A DNA stretch of 64,000 nucleotides from Erinaceus europaeus (lineage: Eukaryota > Chordata > Mammalia > Eulipotyphla > Erinaceidae). The notes beneath the pieces are model-generated. The model did not search any database and was not told the DNA's origin. It saw only the letters and a list, made by a program, of their open reading frames with translations. Numbering within the stretch: the first letter of the stretch is position 1; each line of letters starts with the position of its first letter. Location of the stretch: NCBI RefSeq assembly GCF_950295315.1, contig NC_080162.1:70872697-70936696 (forward strand). The letters are read 5' to 3'. The position numbers were made by a program, and so were the translations under genes. Below are positions 11,041 through 21,425 of the stretch, in pieces.

Positions 11041-11151
11041 TTAAATAATTCTTTTTTTTTGCCATTTTTTATTAGTGATTTAATAATGATTGACAAGACT
11101 GTGGTATGAGGGTTACAATTTCATACAGTTCCCACCACACGAGTTCCATAT

Positions 11152-11277
11152 TAGGTGGGGGTAGATAGCATTATGGTTATACAAATAGACTCTCATGCCT
11201 GAGGCTCCAAAGTCCCAGATTCAGTCCCCTACACCACCATAAATTAGAGCTGAGCAGTGCTCTGGTTAAAAAAAAAA
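11152..11277 (+). repeat. Short-family SINE inserted in copy A
   Basis: tRNA-like head ggtgggggtagatagcatta and A-rich tail, flanked by a perfect 8-bp target duplication ttccatat (11,144-11,151 and 11,278-11,285). The host repeat reads through once the insert is removed. Confidence 0.9.
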
Positions 11278-11584
11278 TTCCATATCCCCTCCCCTACACT
11301 GAAAGTTTCTATATTCTTTATCCCTCTGGGAATATGGACCAAAGATCTTTATGGGGTGCAGAAGGTGGAATATCTGACTTCTGTAATTGCTTCTTCACTT
11401 GACATGGGCATTGACAGCTCAATCCATACCCTCAGCCTGTTTCTATCTTTCCCTAGTGGGGCAGAGCTCTGGGGAGATGGGGTTTCAGTACACATTGGTG
11501 AGGTTGTCTGCCCAGGGAAGTCAGGTTGGAGTTACGGTAACATCTGCAACTTGGTGGCTGAAAAGCATTAAGATATAAAGCAGA

Positions 11585-11918
11585 CGGGGCTGGGCAGTAG
11601 CACAGTGGGTTAAGTGCACGTGGCAAAGCACAAAGACTGGCGTAAGGATACCAGTTTGAGTCTCTGGCTCCCCACCTGCTGGGGGTCAGTTCACAAGTGG
11701 TGAAACAGGTCTGCAGGTGTCTTATCTTTCTCTCCCCCTCTTTGTCCTCCCCATCTCTCTCCATTTCTCTCTTCAAAATGACAACAACAAAAATAATAAC
11801 AAGATAAACAGTAAGGGCAACAAAAGGGAAAAAAATATAGCCTCCAGGAGCAGTGGATTTGTGTTGCAGGTACCAAGCCCCAACAATAACCCTGAAGGCA
11901 AATAAAATAAAATAAAAT
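11585..11918 (+). repeat. Long-form SINE inserted in copy A
   Basis: Full element from ggggctgggcagtagcacag to a (AATAA)n tail, flanked by a perfect 14-bp target duplication agatataaagcaga (11,571-11,584 and 11,919-11,932). Confidence 0.92.
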
Positions 11919-12851
11919 AGATATAAAGCAGAACAAATTAATAACCAAGAACCTAAAGGTAAAAGTATAACAGGTGAAATTTGGGGTCTTCATGTTAGAA
12001 GGAGCTATTTTAGGTATATTCCAAGGGGCCCATGACTTTACTAATTTTTGTCTGAGCTTGACAGCTAACTTGCAGGTAGGTTAGGAATATTGCCTGGGAA
12101 GATGGTGCCAGAGTTGAGGATAGGACTAGAAAGCTGGACAAGGGCAGACAGAAGCTCCCAAATATGAGAAAAGTATATAAATACCATTAACTATAAACCC
12201 CATCTATCTGACCTTGGGCCCATGTCTATTCATATTTAGCATAGGAGCCTGTGTAACCTCTGCATCATGTCATTCTGTACTCGTATTCCATGGTCACGGC
12301 TAGGAACATTCTAGGCTGTACTCATTTCAGGACCAGTCTTCCTCAAGTGGTAGAGTATGTTGACCCAGCCTCCCTTCAGAGAGTGGGGCAATTTCTACCA
12401 CTGTTGTTCTACATTGAGGGCAAGGTCCTGTAGAGACCCACAAGAGGGTTTATGATGTTGTTTTTGATGGAGATGACCAGTGATGGTGGAGAGAGGGATC
12501 TGTTAAGAGGTCTAGGCCCATCATATCTATATGGGAATCCAAGGATTCCTTGACTAGGGCTCTGGATGATGGTGTAGCTTGGTAGTCACCAAAAGGACCA
12601 TCATTAAAGTGGGTCGGTCTCTTACCCTTATTCAACTTTTGTAGTCCTTACTTGATCTGACATGGTTGGTGACTGATATGGAGTAGGTAAGGAAGGTATT
12701 AGTTCTAAGCAGAAACTACTTGATTTAAGTACCTTATGGTGTCTTTTTTTTAGGTCTTCCTACTTGCTTGTTGCACTTATTGAGTCACTGTAGACTATTG
12801 TGCACTTTTACTTTAAGGTATATATATTTCCCCTAACTTATGGATAATTCT

Positions 12852-14348
12852 TTTTAAAAATTTATTTATTCCCTTTTGTTGCCCTTGTTTTTTTTATTGT
12901 TGTAGTTATTATTGTTGTTGTTATTGATGTCATCGTTGTTGGATAGGACAGAGAGAAATGGAGAGAGGAGGGGAAGACAGAGAAGGAGAAAGACAGACAC
13001 CTGCAGACCTGCTTCATCTGTGAAGCGACTCCCCTGCAGTTGGGGAGCTGGGGGCTCAAACCAGGATCCTTAAGCCCGTCCTTGTGCTTTTTAACCTGCT
13101 GTGCTACTGCCCTGGATAATTCTTTATTATACATGTTATTTACTAATTTTCTTTTCTTTCTTTCCTTTTCCTTTCCTTTTCTTTTTCTTTCTTTCTTTCT
13201 TTTTTTAAAATATTTATTTTATTTATTTATTCCCTTTTGTTGCCCTTTTTTTATTGTTGAAGTTATTATTGTTGTTGAAGTTATTATTGTTGTTGTCGTT
13301 GTTGGATAGGACAGAGAGAAATGGAGTGAGGAGGGGAAGACAGAGAGGAGGAGAGAAAGATAAGACACCTGCAGACCTGCTTCACTGCCTGTGAAGCGAC
13401 TCCCCTGCAGGTGGGGAGCCGGGGTTCGAACCGGGATCCTTATGCCGGTCCTTGTGCTTTGCACCACCTGCGCTTAACCCGCTGCGCTACAGCCCGACTC
13501 CCTCTTTTTTTTTTTTGTCTCCAGGATTATTGCTGGGACTCAGTGCCTGCACCACAAATCCACTGCTCCTGGAGGCCATTTTTTCCCATTTTGTTGCCCT
13601 TGTTATTGCCATTATTGTTATTGATACCACTGATGTTGTTGTTGGATAGGACAGAGAGAAATTGAGAGATGAGGGGAGGACAGAGAGGGGTAAAGAAAAA
13701 TAGACATCTGGTAGACCTGTTTCACTGCTTGTGAAGTGACCCCCCTGCAGATGGGGAGCCAAGGGCTTGACCCAAGATCCTTACGCGGGTCCTTGTGCTT
13801 AACCCATTATGCTACCACCCAGCCCCGACCATTTTTTTCATTTTGTTGCTCTTGTTGTTATTGTTCTTGTTATTGCTGCTGTTGTTGGATAGGACAGAGA
13901 GAAATTGAAAGAGGAGGGGATGATGGGGGAGAGAAAGACAGACACCTGCAGATCTGCTACACTGCTTGTGAAGCGACACACCCCCCGCAGGTGGGGAGCT
14001 GGGGGCAGGTCCTTGCGCCTTGCACTATATGCACTTAACCCACCGTGCTACTGCCGACCCCTTTATTTATTAATTTTTATTTTATGTATTTATTTATATT
14101 ATTTATTTCTTTTCCCTTTTGTTGCCCTTGTTGTTTAACATTGTTGTGGTGATTGATGTCGTTGTTGTTGGATAGGACAGAGAGAAATGGAGAGAGAAGG
14201 GGAAGACACACACCTGCAGACCTGCTTCACTGCTTGTGAAGCGACTCCCCTGCAGGTGGGGAGCCGGGGGCTCAAACTGGGATCCTTACGCTGGTCCTTG
14301 TGTTTTGTGCCAGGTGCGCTTAACCCGCAGCACCACTGCCCGACTACC
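12852..14348 (-). repeat. Tandem pile of five long-form SINEs
   Basis: Five - strand copies end to end: 12,852-13,114, 13,205-13,503, 13,504-13,827, 13,828-14,060 and 14,061-14,348. Each has a T-rich start, ttttgttgccctt, ttggataggacagagag, gcgactcccctgcagg-type segments and a reversed tRNA-like head (taacccgctgcgctacagcc in the best copy). A CT-rich run fills 13,140-13,204. Confidence 0.88.
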
Positions 14349-14842
14349 TATTAATTTTTATTTTATTGAGTAGAGACAGAAGTGGAGAGGGAAGGGGGAA
14401 ATAGAGAGGGGAAGAGAGGGGACCAGATGGTAGCTTAACACCCGGTTAAACTCATTTTGTATTAAGTGCAAGGGCCTGAGCAAGGCTCCTGGTTCAAGCC
14501 CCCATTTCTCCACCTGCAGAAGGTTGCTTCATAAGTGGTGAAGCAGGGCTGCAGGTGTCTATCTTTCTCTCTCCCCCTCCTCAATTTTCTCTGTCATATT
14601 CAATAAAATAGGGGAGAAAAAAGACTGCTAGGAGTAGTGGATTTATAGTGCAGGTGCTGAGCCCCAGCAATAACCCTAGAGGCAAAAAAAGGGGGGGGAT
14701 TGGGAGGGGATAAAGAGACACCTGCAGCATTGCTTCATGACTTTTGAAACTTCTCCCTTGTAGGTGGAGACCAGGGCTTGAACCTGGGTCCTTGCACATT
14801 GTAACATGTGCACTCAACTAGGTACTCCACCACCCAGCCCCA
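14349..14842. repeat. SINE split by a second, opposite SINE
   Basis: A - strand SINE runs 14,349-14,410, is broken by a + strand SINE (14,411-14,690, ending gcaataaccctagaggc plus A/G tail), and resumes to 14,842 (cctgcagcattgcttcatg to accacccagcccc). Confidence 0.8.
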
Positions 14843-14861
14843 GGAATTCTTGACTCTTTAT

Positions 14862-15138
14862 TATTATTATTTATTTTTAAAAAATATTTATTTATTCTCT
14901 TTTGTTGCCCTTGTTGTTTTATTGTTGTAGTTATTGATGCCATCACTGTTGGATAGGACAGAGAGAAATGAAGAGAGGAGGGGAAGACAGAGAAGGGGAG
15001 AGAAAGACACCTGCAGACCTGCTAGACTGCTTGTGAAATGACTTCCCTACAGGTGGGGAGCCGGGGGCTTGAACTGGGATACCTGCGCCGGTCCTTTGCG
15101 CCACCTGTGCTTAACCCACTGTGCTACCACCCAGCTCC
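14862..15138 (-). repeat. tRNA-derived SINE, long form
   Basis: T-rich start, ttttgttgcccttgttg, core gacagagagaaatgaagag, and the end accacccagctccct. Confidence 0.85.
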
Positions 15139-15334
15139 CTTATTATTTACTTTTTATTATTGTGTAACAAACTATCTCAATCTTAGTGGCTTAACAGCAC
15201 ACATGAATTAATTAATCCAGGGGAGTGAGAGAAAATCTATGCATCACACTGGTACATGTGATACCAGAGACCAAACTGGGGATCTCATGCTTGAGAAGCC
15301 AATTCATTTTTTTCCAATTTAAAAAAAAAAATTT

Positions 15335-15630
15335 TTAGGGGAGTCGGGCAGTAGTGCAGCAGGTTAAGCACATGTAGCACAAAGTGCAAGGACCAGCATA
15401 AGGATACCAGTTCGAGCCCCCAGCTCCCTACCTGCAGGGGAGTTGCTTCACAGGTGGTGAAGCAGGTCTGTAGGTGTCTATCTTTCTCTCCCCCTCTCTG
15501 TCTTCCCCTCCTCTCTCCATTTCTCTCTGTCCTATCCAACAACAATGACATCAATAACTACAACAACAATAACTACAATAAAAAACAAGGGCAACAAAAG
15601 GGAACAAATAAAAATATTTAAAAAATATTT
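15335..15630 (+). repeat. tRNA-derived SINE, long form, + strand
   Basis: Head ggggagtcgggcagtagtgc (A box region), B-box-like cagttcgagcccccagc, and an (AAATA)n tail. This is one of the clearest full-length copies in the window. Confidence 0.9.
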
Positions 15631-15671
15631 TTAAACCTTTACTTATTTATTGGATAGAAACAGTTAGAAAT
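15631..15671 (-). repeat. Left part of the SINE that the provirus entered
   Basis: A - strand SINE (ttacttatttattggatag, then aaacagttagaaat) stops at the provirus edge and continues at 23,479 with agaaattgagaggggagg. The provirus therefore inserted into an existing SINE. Confidence 0.85.
15666..15671. repeat. Provirus target site duplication, left copy
   Basis: AGAAAT directly before the LTR's TG terminus (+ strand TGCCGG). It matches 23,479-23,484 exactly. Confidence 0.92.
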
Positions 15672-16142
15672 TGCCGGGATAGCCTGAGGGTACTTCTTCC
15701 TGAGCTAGTGCTCTCTGGGTTGGAGAGAACTCAACTGGAGCTGATCTAGGCTGCTGTGTGGGAGAGCGATCAGGAACTCGTGCTGCACCAACTTCCGCAG
15801 GAGATACACTCTGGAACTCTCGGAGCCGGAAAGCAATTTCCAAGTGTCTTTAATAAGAAGAGCAGCTGTTTTTATACTCTCCAAGTAGGGTGGAAACAGG
15901 ATGTGATATAGAGAGGGTGGAGAGAAAAGTGACTGGTGAAAATCAGAGTGTGACAAAGAAGGGATCAGTGTGTGACAAGGAGGGGGTGGAGCAGGAGAGA
16001 ATCCTATCATAGAACCACCAATGCCCTGGAGTGCTTTATGTAAAAGTGATTTATGTAAATAGACCAAAGCTTTGGATCAGTAAAATCCCTATATAGGCAT
16101 ATGGTTAAGCAGAAGCCAGGGGGAGATGGCAACTACCCAACA
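15672..16142 (-). repeat. 3' LTR of the provirus
   Basis: 471 bp with TG...CA ends (viral sense TGTTGGGT to CCGGCA). It carries TATAAAAA (15,869-15,876) and a polyadenylation signal ATTAAA (15,849-15,854) only 14 bp downstream in viral sense. This suggests a short R region starting close to the poly(A) signal, as in other class II LTRs. It differs from the 5' LTR at three positions. Confidence 0.95.
15869..15876 (-). promoter_or_regulatory. LTR TATA box
   Basis: TATAAAAA in viral sense, followed by ATTAAA at 15,849-15,854. The identical pair is present in the 5' LTR (ATTAAA within taatcagaag there, one neighbouring base changed). Confidence 0.7.
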
Positions 16143-16162
16143 TCTCCCCCTTTCTTTTTAAC
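16143..16162 (-). other. Polypurine tract of the provirus
   Basis: Viral sense AAAAAGAAAGGGGGAGA immediately precedes the 3' LTR's TGTT. This is the plus-strand primer site of reverse transcription; its abutment with the LTR fixes the LTR boundary. Confidence 0.85.
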
Positions 16163-18029
16163 TTTTTGCCATAGTATCAGGAGTGCGGGGCACTTTGTGA
16201 GGCAGGGAGACTGATAAGAGGCACACCTTTTTTGGGGTTCTACTGTCCCTCCTTGCTCAACCTCTCCGTGGAGAGAGAGACTAACAGGATTGACACACCC
16301 CTCAGGCTCAAGCCCTTCCAAGCTCAACCATATCCTCACAATTCCCCAACATCTTCCTCTTACTTAATGGCCATATATAACTGGGTCAATGTCTGTAAAA
16401 GGCTTCATCTCTGTCAGGGGAATAGCAGTGTAGGGGTGAACGGAAACCTGTTGGGAAGAAAGCAGAATGATAGTGTGTAAGTGTCTTCAAAAATAACTAG
16501 CACAAGACAGAGAGGGATAAGTAAGAGTAGCAAGAGACAGAGTGAGCCTGATGGGTGGAGGAGTGGGGGCCTGATAAGCCGAGGGGCTAGAGGGGTGATC
16601 TGGCATTGCAAAATCCCGAGTCAGCTGGCGGTAAGTTCTATGAACTGCTACAGTCATTCTTCAAGAAGTCCAGCAGTATAAAAGGAGTGTCCAGCAAGTT
16701 CTATAGAAGCATCAGTCCAATGTCAACGGCCAGGAAATAAATGCCACACGTCTATCTTGATGGAGGAGGACGGCCACCGGAACTTTTCTTCTCTGTAGAG
16801 AGTGACCTGGAACTGCCAAAACATGATGGGCGAAACAGAAGCAGGAAGAGCAGACACCGATGGTTGAGAGAAAGGCAGTAGGAAAGTCTTTTCCTTTGGA
16901 GTCTGTGAATCAGGTTCTCCAGATCGTGTCAGGTCACATCATGGGTTTCGGGGGATGGCTGTAATTGTGTGTGATGTCAGAGGTCAGGGGTCCAAGATGG
17001 ATTTCTGGGGATTCTATATGAGCAGATGCTTCTTTATGTGAAGGCTTGTCATAGCTGTAGTCAATTACTTATGAAAAAACTTTGTAACAAATTAGAAGTT
17101 TACTACAATTGATAACTCAATGATTATAACTGGTTTAGGTATCTTTATAATTTTGTGTAAAGGTCATCTTACGTGACCTCATGTAGCAGTCTTTATATAG
17201 CAAAGTTTTCATACCGAATTTAAGTTACATATATTGATTCTTAACTATTTTTACATTGGGTTTTTAAGCAAATTCAGGTTACTAGAGTTAACACATTTTA
17301 GTGACAATTTTTTTTTTGGTACATTTACAATATCAGATTGATGCCAAATTTGTTGTGGATTAATTTCCACAAGATAGCTTACAGGACATTTTTGGGGGCC
17401 CTCCAAAAATGTCCTGTATAGAGAATTTGTATTTTAACTTAGGAGATGATGAATTGTCACATTGAATATTTAGAGTTTTACCTTAAACACTCAGTTACTT
17501 AAATGAATTGATTTTACCTCTTCTCGTAAAAATGTAACTTCGAAGTTACAATTTAACTGTTAAGTTAATGTTTACCAAACTTGAAACACGCATATTAAAC
17601 ATATAGTTTATAACACACAGGAGGAGAAAAACTTGTAAATAAGATATATCATTTCAAATGTGAATTTAGAATTACTGTCATAGTTGAACCATCTTTACTC
17701 ACACAGTTTAAGACTAAACATTTCATATTGATATCAAGACTTAAAAAAGAAATCAAAAGGGGGAATGAACAATTTTTGGACTGTTTCTGGACGTCTCCAG
17801 AAACCATGGCTGCGTCCAGCCGTTTGATATAAAGTCAGTTAACTTTCAGAGTACTCTGAGCACAATGGGTCATACAAAAATTTTGGTCACTCAACTCACT
17901 CAATTTTTTTTTTTTTCACTCACTCACTCACAAAACACAACTGGCCAGTCATAGCATAAGACATTCATTCGGGGGGGGGGAGAGTTCTGTGAATCAGATT
18001 TTTTTTTTTTTTGATTCTGCCATGCTGTA
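16163..18029 (-). other. Env-less 3' region of the provirus
   Basis: About 1.9 kb between the pol stop and the polypurine tract. The longest open frames are about 70 codons and none shows a surface or transmembrane glycoprotein feature (no fusion-peptide, CX6CC-type or membrane-anchor segment seen). Much of it is AT-rich. It holds one strong hairpin (17,381-17,417). Either env was replaced or it decayed beyond recognition; the low LTR divergence favours an env-less parent element. Confidence 0.7.
17381..17417. repeat. Perfect 15-bp hairpin in the provirus 3' region
   Basis: acaggacatttttgg (17,381-17,395) is exactly reversed and complemented at 17,403-17,417, with a 7-base loop gggccct. Its position between pol and the 3' LTR is where simple betaretroviruses carry RNA export elements; that role is inference. 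Confidence 0.9.
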
Positions 18030-20666
18030 TTATGGATCCTGGGGTGCATCCTGTAGCCAGTCCTCTTGCAGCCAGTCTTCTTGCAGTGTTTCTTGTTCTT
18101 CAGGGATATCAGCGCCATCATGTGGGTATTGCCGGACATGGCGGGCAGGAACCCAAACAGGCTTGGAGTAATTTTGTGGAAAAATACATGCGAAACCCCT
18201 CCCCATAGTCAACAGGGGGTCAGGTCCTTTCCAAATTTTATCAAGTGGGTCTTTCCATTTGACTTTAATAGCTGGGAGGGTGGGTGGTGTTTGCCAATGA
18301 AGAATTATAGGAGGTTGGTCTGAGTTTTTGTAAATATTAAAGAGATTTAATGTAGTTAAGGCTTTTGCCAGCTGGATATTAGGGGGGTACATTTCCCCTT
18401 TTTCTTTATTTAATTGAGCCTTAAGAGTTTGATGGGCCCTCTCAACAATGCCTTGTCCCTGTGGATTATACGGAATGCCTGTAGTATGAGTAATGTTCCA
18501 GAGGGAACAAAAATCTTTAAATTGTTTGCTGGTAAAAGCAGGTCCATTATCCGTTTTAAGTTGAAGAGGTAAGCCCATTACAGCAAAACAGGAGAGCATA
18601 TGGCTTATAAGCTTTTTTGAGTTTTCTCCAGTCTGAGCTGTAGCCCACATAAACTTAGAGAAGGTATCAATTGAGACGAACACATATTTTTGTTTGCCAA
18701 AGTTAGGTATGTGGGTAACATCAATTTGCCAAAGAGCGTTGGCTTTTAAACCTCGAGGATTAACCCCTAGAGTCTGAATAGCAGGTGTTTTGATTAGACC
18801 TGCACAGGAGGAACATGTAGCAAGAATACGTTTTAACTGTGGCAGAGGAATATCAGGAAATCGAGCTTGAAGACCTTTAAGATTAACATGGGTTAGGGAA
18901 TGAAAGTCAGCAGGATTAGAGACAGAGGCTAGGAGAATTCCTGTGGAGGCAAGGCGGTCAGCTGCAGCATTCCCTTCGGACAGGGGACCAGGAAGAGGGC
19001 TGTGGGAATGTAGGTGCTGAACATACAGTGGATGGGTTCGAGAACAGAGCATAGAGGCAATTTGAATTAAAAGAGGAGAAAGTGGGTTGTCATCAATTCT
19101 TACATAAGATCGAGCAAGCCATGGAAGTAAGTTAACAGTATACACACTGTCAGAAAAAAGGTTGAAGGATTCTGGTACAGCTTTTAATGCAAGGAAAACA
19201 GCATAAAGTTCTTTGTACTGAGGGGAATTATCAGGAAGTTCAGTAAAGAGAGGTTTGGGGTATTGCTGGTCTGGATAATATATAAGGGCAGCAGCTCCCT
19301 TTTTTCCACCATCAGTGAACACTGTAGGAGCAGAGGGGATGGGATCTCGAGAGAAAAGTTTAGGTACTAGTAGAGGCAACAGAGGTAAAGAAGCTATCAA
19401 ATTATTAGAGGGAAAATGATTATCTAATTGTCCTGGAAAACCCATTAAACTTATGGCAAAACGAGAATGGTGGCGTATGAGCCATTCTGTATCAGTGAGA
19501 GAAAAGGGAAGAATGATTGAATCTGGTTCCCTTCCTAAGACCTGAACCGATCTGTTTCTTCCTTGGCGAACCATAAATGCTAAGGCATCAATCTCGGTAA
19601 GGAGTCTTGGAGCTCCACCTACTGGCGTATGAAGCCATTCGAGAATGCCATGTTTCTGCCACAATGCCCCCACTACCGTGGGGGTGGAGTTAAAGATTAG
19701 AAGATTTACTGGAGAGGAGGGGGAGAATCGAACGAGGTGCATGTCCTGGAGAGCCTGGTTAATTTTTTCCAGAGCCAAGGATGCTTCGGGGGTTAACATA
19801 CGCTTTGAGGAGGGCTGTTTGTTTCCTTTTAACAGATCGAACAGTGGTTGCAGGCAGCTCGTAGGCAGATAAAGATACTGCCTAAGCCAATTCAAATTTC
19901 CAAGAAAACTTTGTAAAGAAGCAAGAGTGAGATTAGAAGGAAAAGTAACACAAGGTTTTAAAGGACGAATCTGCGTTAGGGAAATCTCTGAGCCTAAGAA
20001 AGATATTGGAGGGATTAGCTGTAGCTTCTCAGGAGCTACATTAAGTCCACTTCTCTTTAAGGCAGGGATTAGAAAATCACGTAGGGCGGAGAGATCTGTA
20101 TCTAATTCTCCCCATATTAACACGTCATCTATATAATGAAAAACCTTAAGGCCCTTATGAATATATGGGAAAAGGGCAGATTTAACAACCTCTTGACAAA
20201 TAGTAGGACTATTAGCCATGCCCTGGGGCAGTACCACCCATTCAAATCTATCGGCAGGGCTGGCATTATTAATAGAAGGAACAGAGAAAGCAAAACGTTT
20301 ACAATCTTGTGGGTGTAAGGGAATAGAGAAAAAACAATCCTGTATATCAATAGCTATGATTGGAATTCCTGTGGGAATTGCGGAAGCAAGAGGCAAACCC
20401 CTTTGGGGGGATCCCCAAACCTGCATGGTTTTATTAACTGCACGAAGATCTTGGAGGAGGCGCCATTTTCCTGAGCGCTTTTTAATTACAAAGACTGGAG
20501 TATTCCATGGGCTCCGAGAATGATGAATGTGTCCCAAAGATAACTGCTCTTGGACGAGTTTTTAAAAAATTTCTAGCTTCTCCCTAGGCAAAGACCACTG
20601 TTCCACCCAGACAGGCTCATTAGAAAGCCAATCTAAGCGGGGAGTTCTGTTACGAACAGTGGCAGT
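18030..20666 (-). pseudogene. pol: Provirus pol: reverse transcriptase, RNase H, integrase
   Basis: The open frame from ATG at 20,537 to 18,030 codes 835 residues; the same frame extends upstream to the pro overlap but is cut by TAA at 20,562-20,564, which is why I call it disrupted. Reverse transcriptase: TPVFVIKKRSGKWRLLQDLR, VLPQGMANSP and the catalytic YIDD. RNase H: FTDGG, KELYAV, FSDS and NAAADR carry the four acidic residues. Integrase: an HHCC region ending TCSSC, then DVTH, KTDNGPAF and GIVERAH give an intact D-D-E set, and WVPARHVR closes the C-terminal domain. The tail has a duplicated QEDWL segment. In the parent element pol would be made by a -1 shift from pro. The 2.5 kb after the early stop is fully open, which fits a recent insertion. 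Confidence 0.93.
20562..20564 (-). other. pol: In-frame stop at the start of pol
   Basis: TAA falls in the pol frame nine codons before the first ATG, within sequence that is otherwise open on both sides and reads as the usual N-terminus of reverse transcriptase. It blocks a full Gag-Pro-Pol product from this copy unless read through. Confidence 0.85.
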
Positions 20667-21297
20667 TAGTATTGGGGGTGCTGGTTGGGTCTAGCAGTCT
20701 CACAGGAGTGAGTGTGGTGTCCTGCAGAGGTGTCTGAGGATATCACTACATCTAAAGATTCCAGCAAGTCTCTTCCCAGTAAATTGGTGCTTATATCAGC
20801 TATTAAAGGCTGAAAGCGTCCGGTAGTCCCTTCTGGATCTTCCCACACAAGGGAATCTCGTGTGCGGAATGCCTGAGTCAGTCCTCCAACACCATGTAAG
20901 CGTGGTCCTGGGAGGAGTTCCCAACTCTGGGGAACCTCTGCTTGTCTTAATATTGTCTTATCTGCTCCCGTGTCAATCAAACATTTAAAAGGAATATTAC
21001 CAATCTTTACTGTCATAGTTGGGTGACCCCTTTCTAAAACAGGGGTGGTCCATAAAATCTCAGGCTCTGAATTCGAGCTGTTCTCTTGCTCCAGCCGGTT
21101 ATTTCTATGCTGGAAGTTCCCACATACCGCGGGTTCCTCCTTCTGCTCACCCTCTGTTATTGTTACTTGGCGTGGTGGGTGTAGCGATGGATTGGGTCCC
21201 AAGCTGGGCTTCTGTTTGTGGAAGAAGGGCACAGCACCAAGCGGGCGACCTGCTTCCTTCCCTCTTGGGGGCGGGGCTAAGGGAAGCCCCATACCTA
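20666..21297 (-). CDS. pro: Provirus pro: retroviral aspartic protease
   Basis: Frame shifted -1 relative to gag, entered at the gag stop and open for over 200 codons to TAA at 20,666. The ATG at 21,292 is only the first Met in the frame; expression would be by frameshift rather than from it. The protease domain shows the active site IDTGADKT, a flap-like GVGG segment and the C-terminal helix motif LLGRDLLE. About 90 residues of Pro-rich linker precede the domain. I see no dUTPase domain ahead of it and no clear G-patch behind it, both of which occur in some betaretroviruses. The protease is itself undamaged. Confidence 0.9.
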
Positions 21298-21304
21298 GTT
21301 TAAA
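21256..21304 (-). promoter_or_regulatory. gag-pro -1 ribosomal frameshift site with predicted pseudoknot
   Basis: Viral sense TTTAAAC (21,304-21,298) lies in gag phase T-TTA-AAC and is followed at once by the gag stop TAG. After a 7-base spacer comes stem 1, GGGGCT (21,290-21,285) with AGCCCC (21,278-21,273). The stem-1 loop bases TCCCT (21,284-21,280) can pair with AGGGA (21,263-21,259), giving an H-type pseudoknot. A -1 shift at the heptamer enters the pro frame. Frame arithmetic and spacing both fit; pseudoknot formation is predicted by eye. Confidence 0.85.
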
Positions 21305-21425
21305 TCCCTGTTTACATTTGGCAGAGGCGTGCCGTTCCTATGGAACCTTGACCAACAATCTCTCCTCCAGTGAAATCCTTTCTGGCATCTGGGACAAGGC
21401 ATTCGTGGTCTCTGATTCCCTGTCT

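Larger units (their letters stand above)
11052..12652 (-). repeat. Long dispersed retroposon-like element, copy A, with two SINE insertions
   Basis: Parallels copy B at 31,961-33,101 through most of its length: ccctctgggaatatggacc, gcagaaggtgga, ctagtggggcagagctctgg, ggaccagaaagctgg-type segments and the end ccttattcaacttttg. The T-rich side is at the low-coordinate end, so the element reads on the - strand, with its 5' side truncated at the high end. Probably a LINE-1 3' part or a similar retroposon; no coding domain is seen in it. Confidence 0.6.

Noticed and set aside
15339..15430. tRNA-like A and B boxes in many places
   Set aside because: They belong to tRNA-derived SINEs: followed by the shared SINE body and A-rich tails, without a foldable acceptor stem.
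20636..20700. Slippery site for pro-pol frameshifting
   Set aside because: The frames require a -1 shift here, but I see no canonical XXXYYYZ heptamer in the overlap, so none is annotated.
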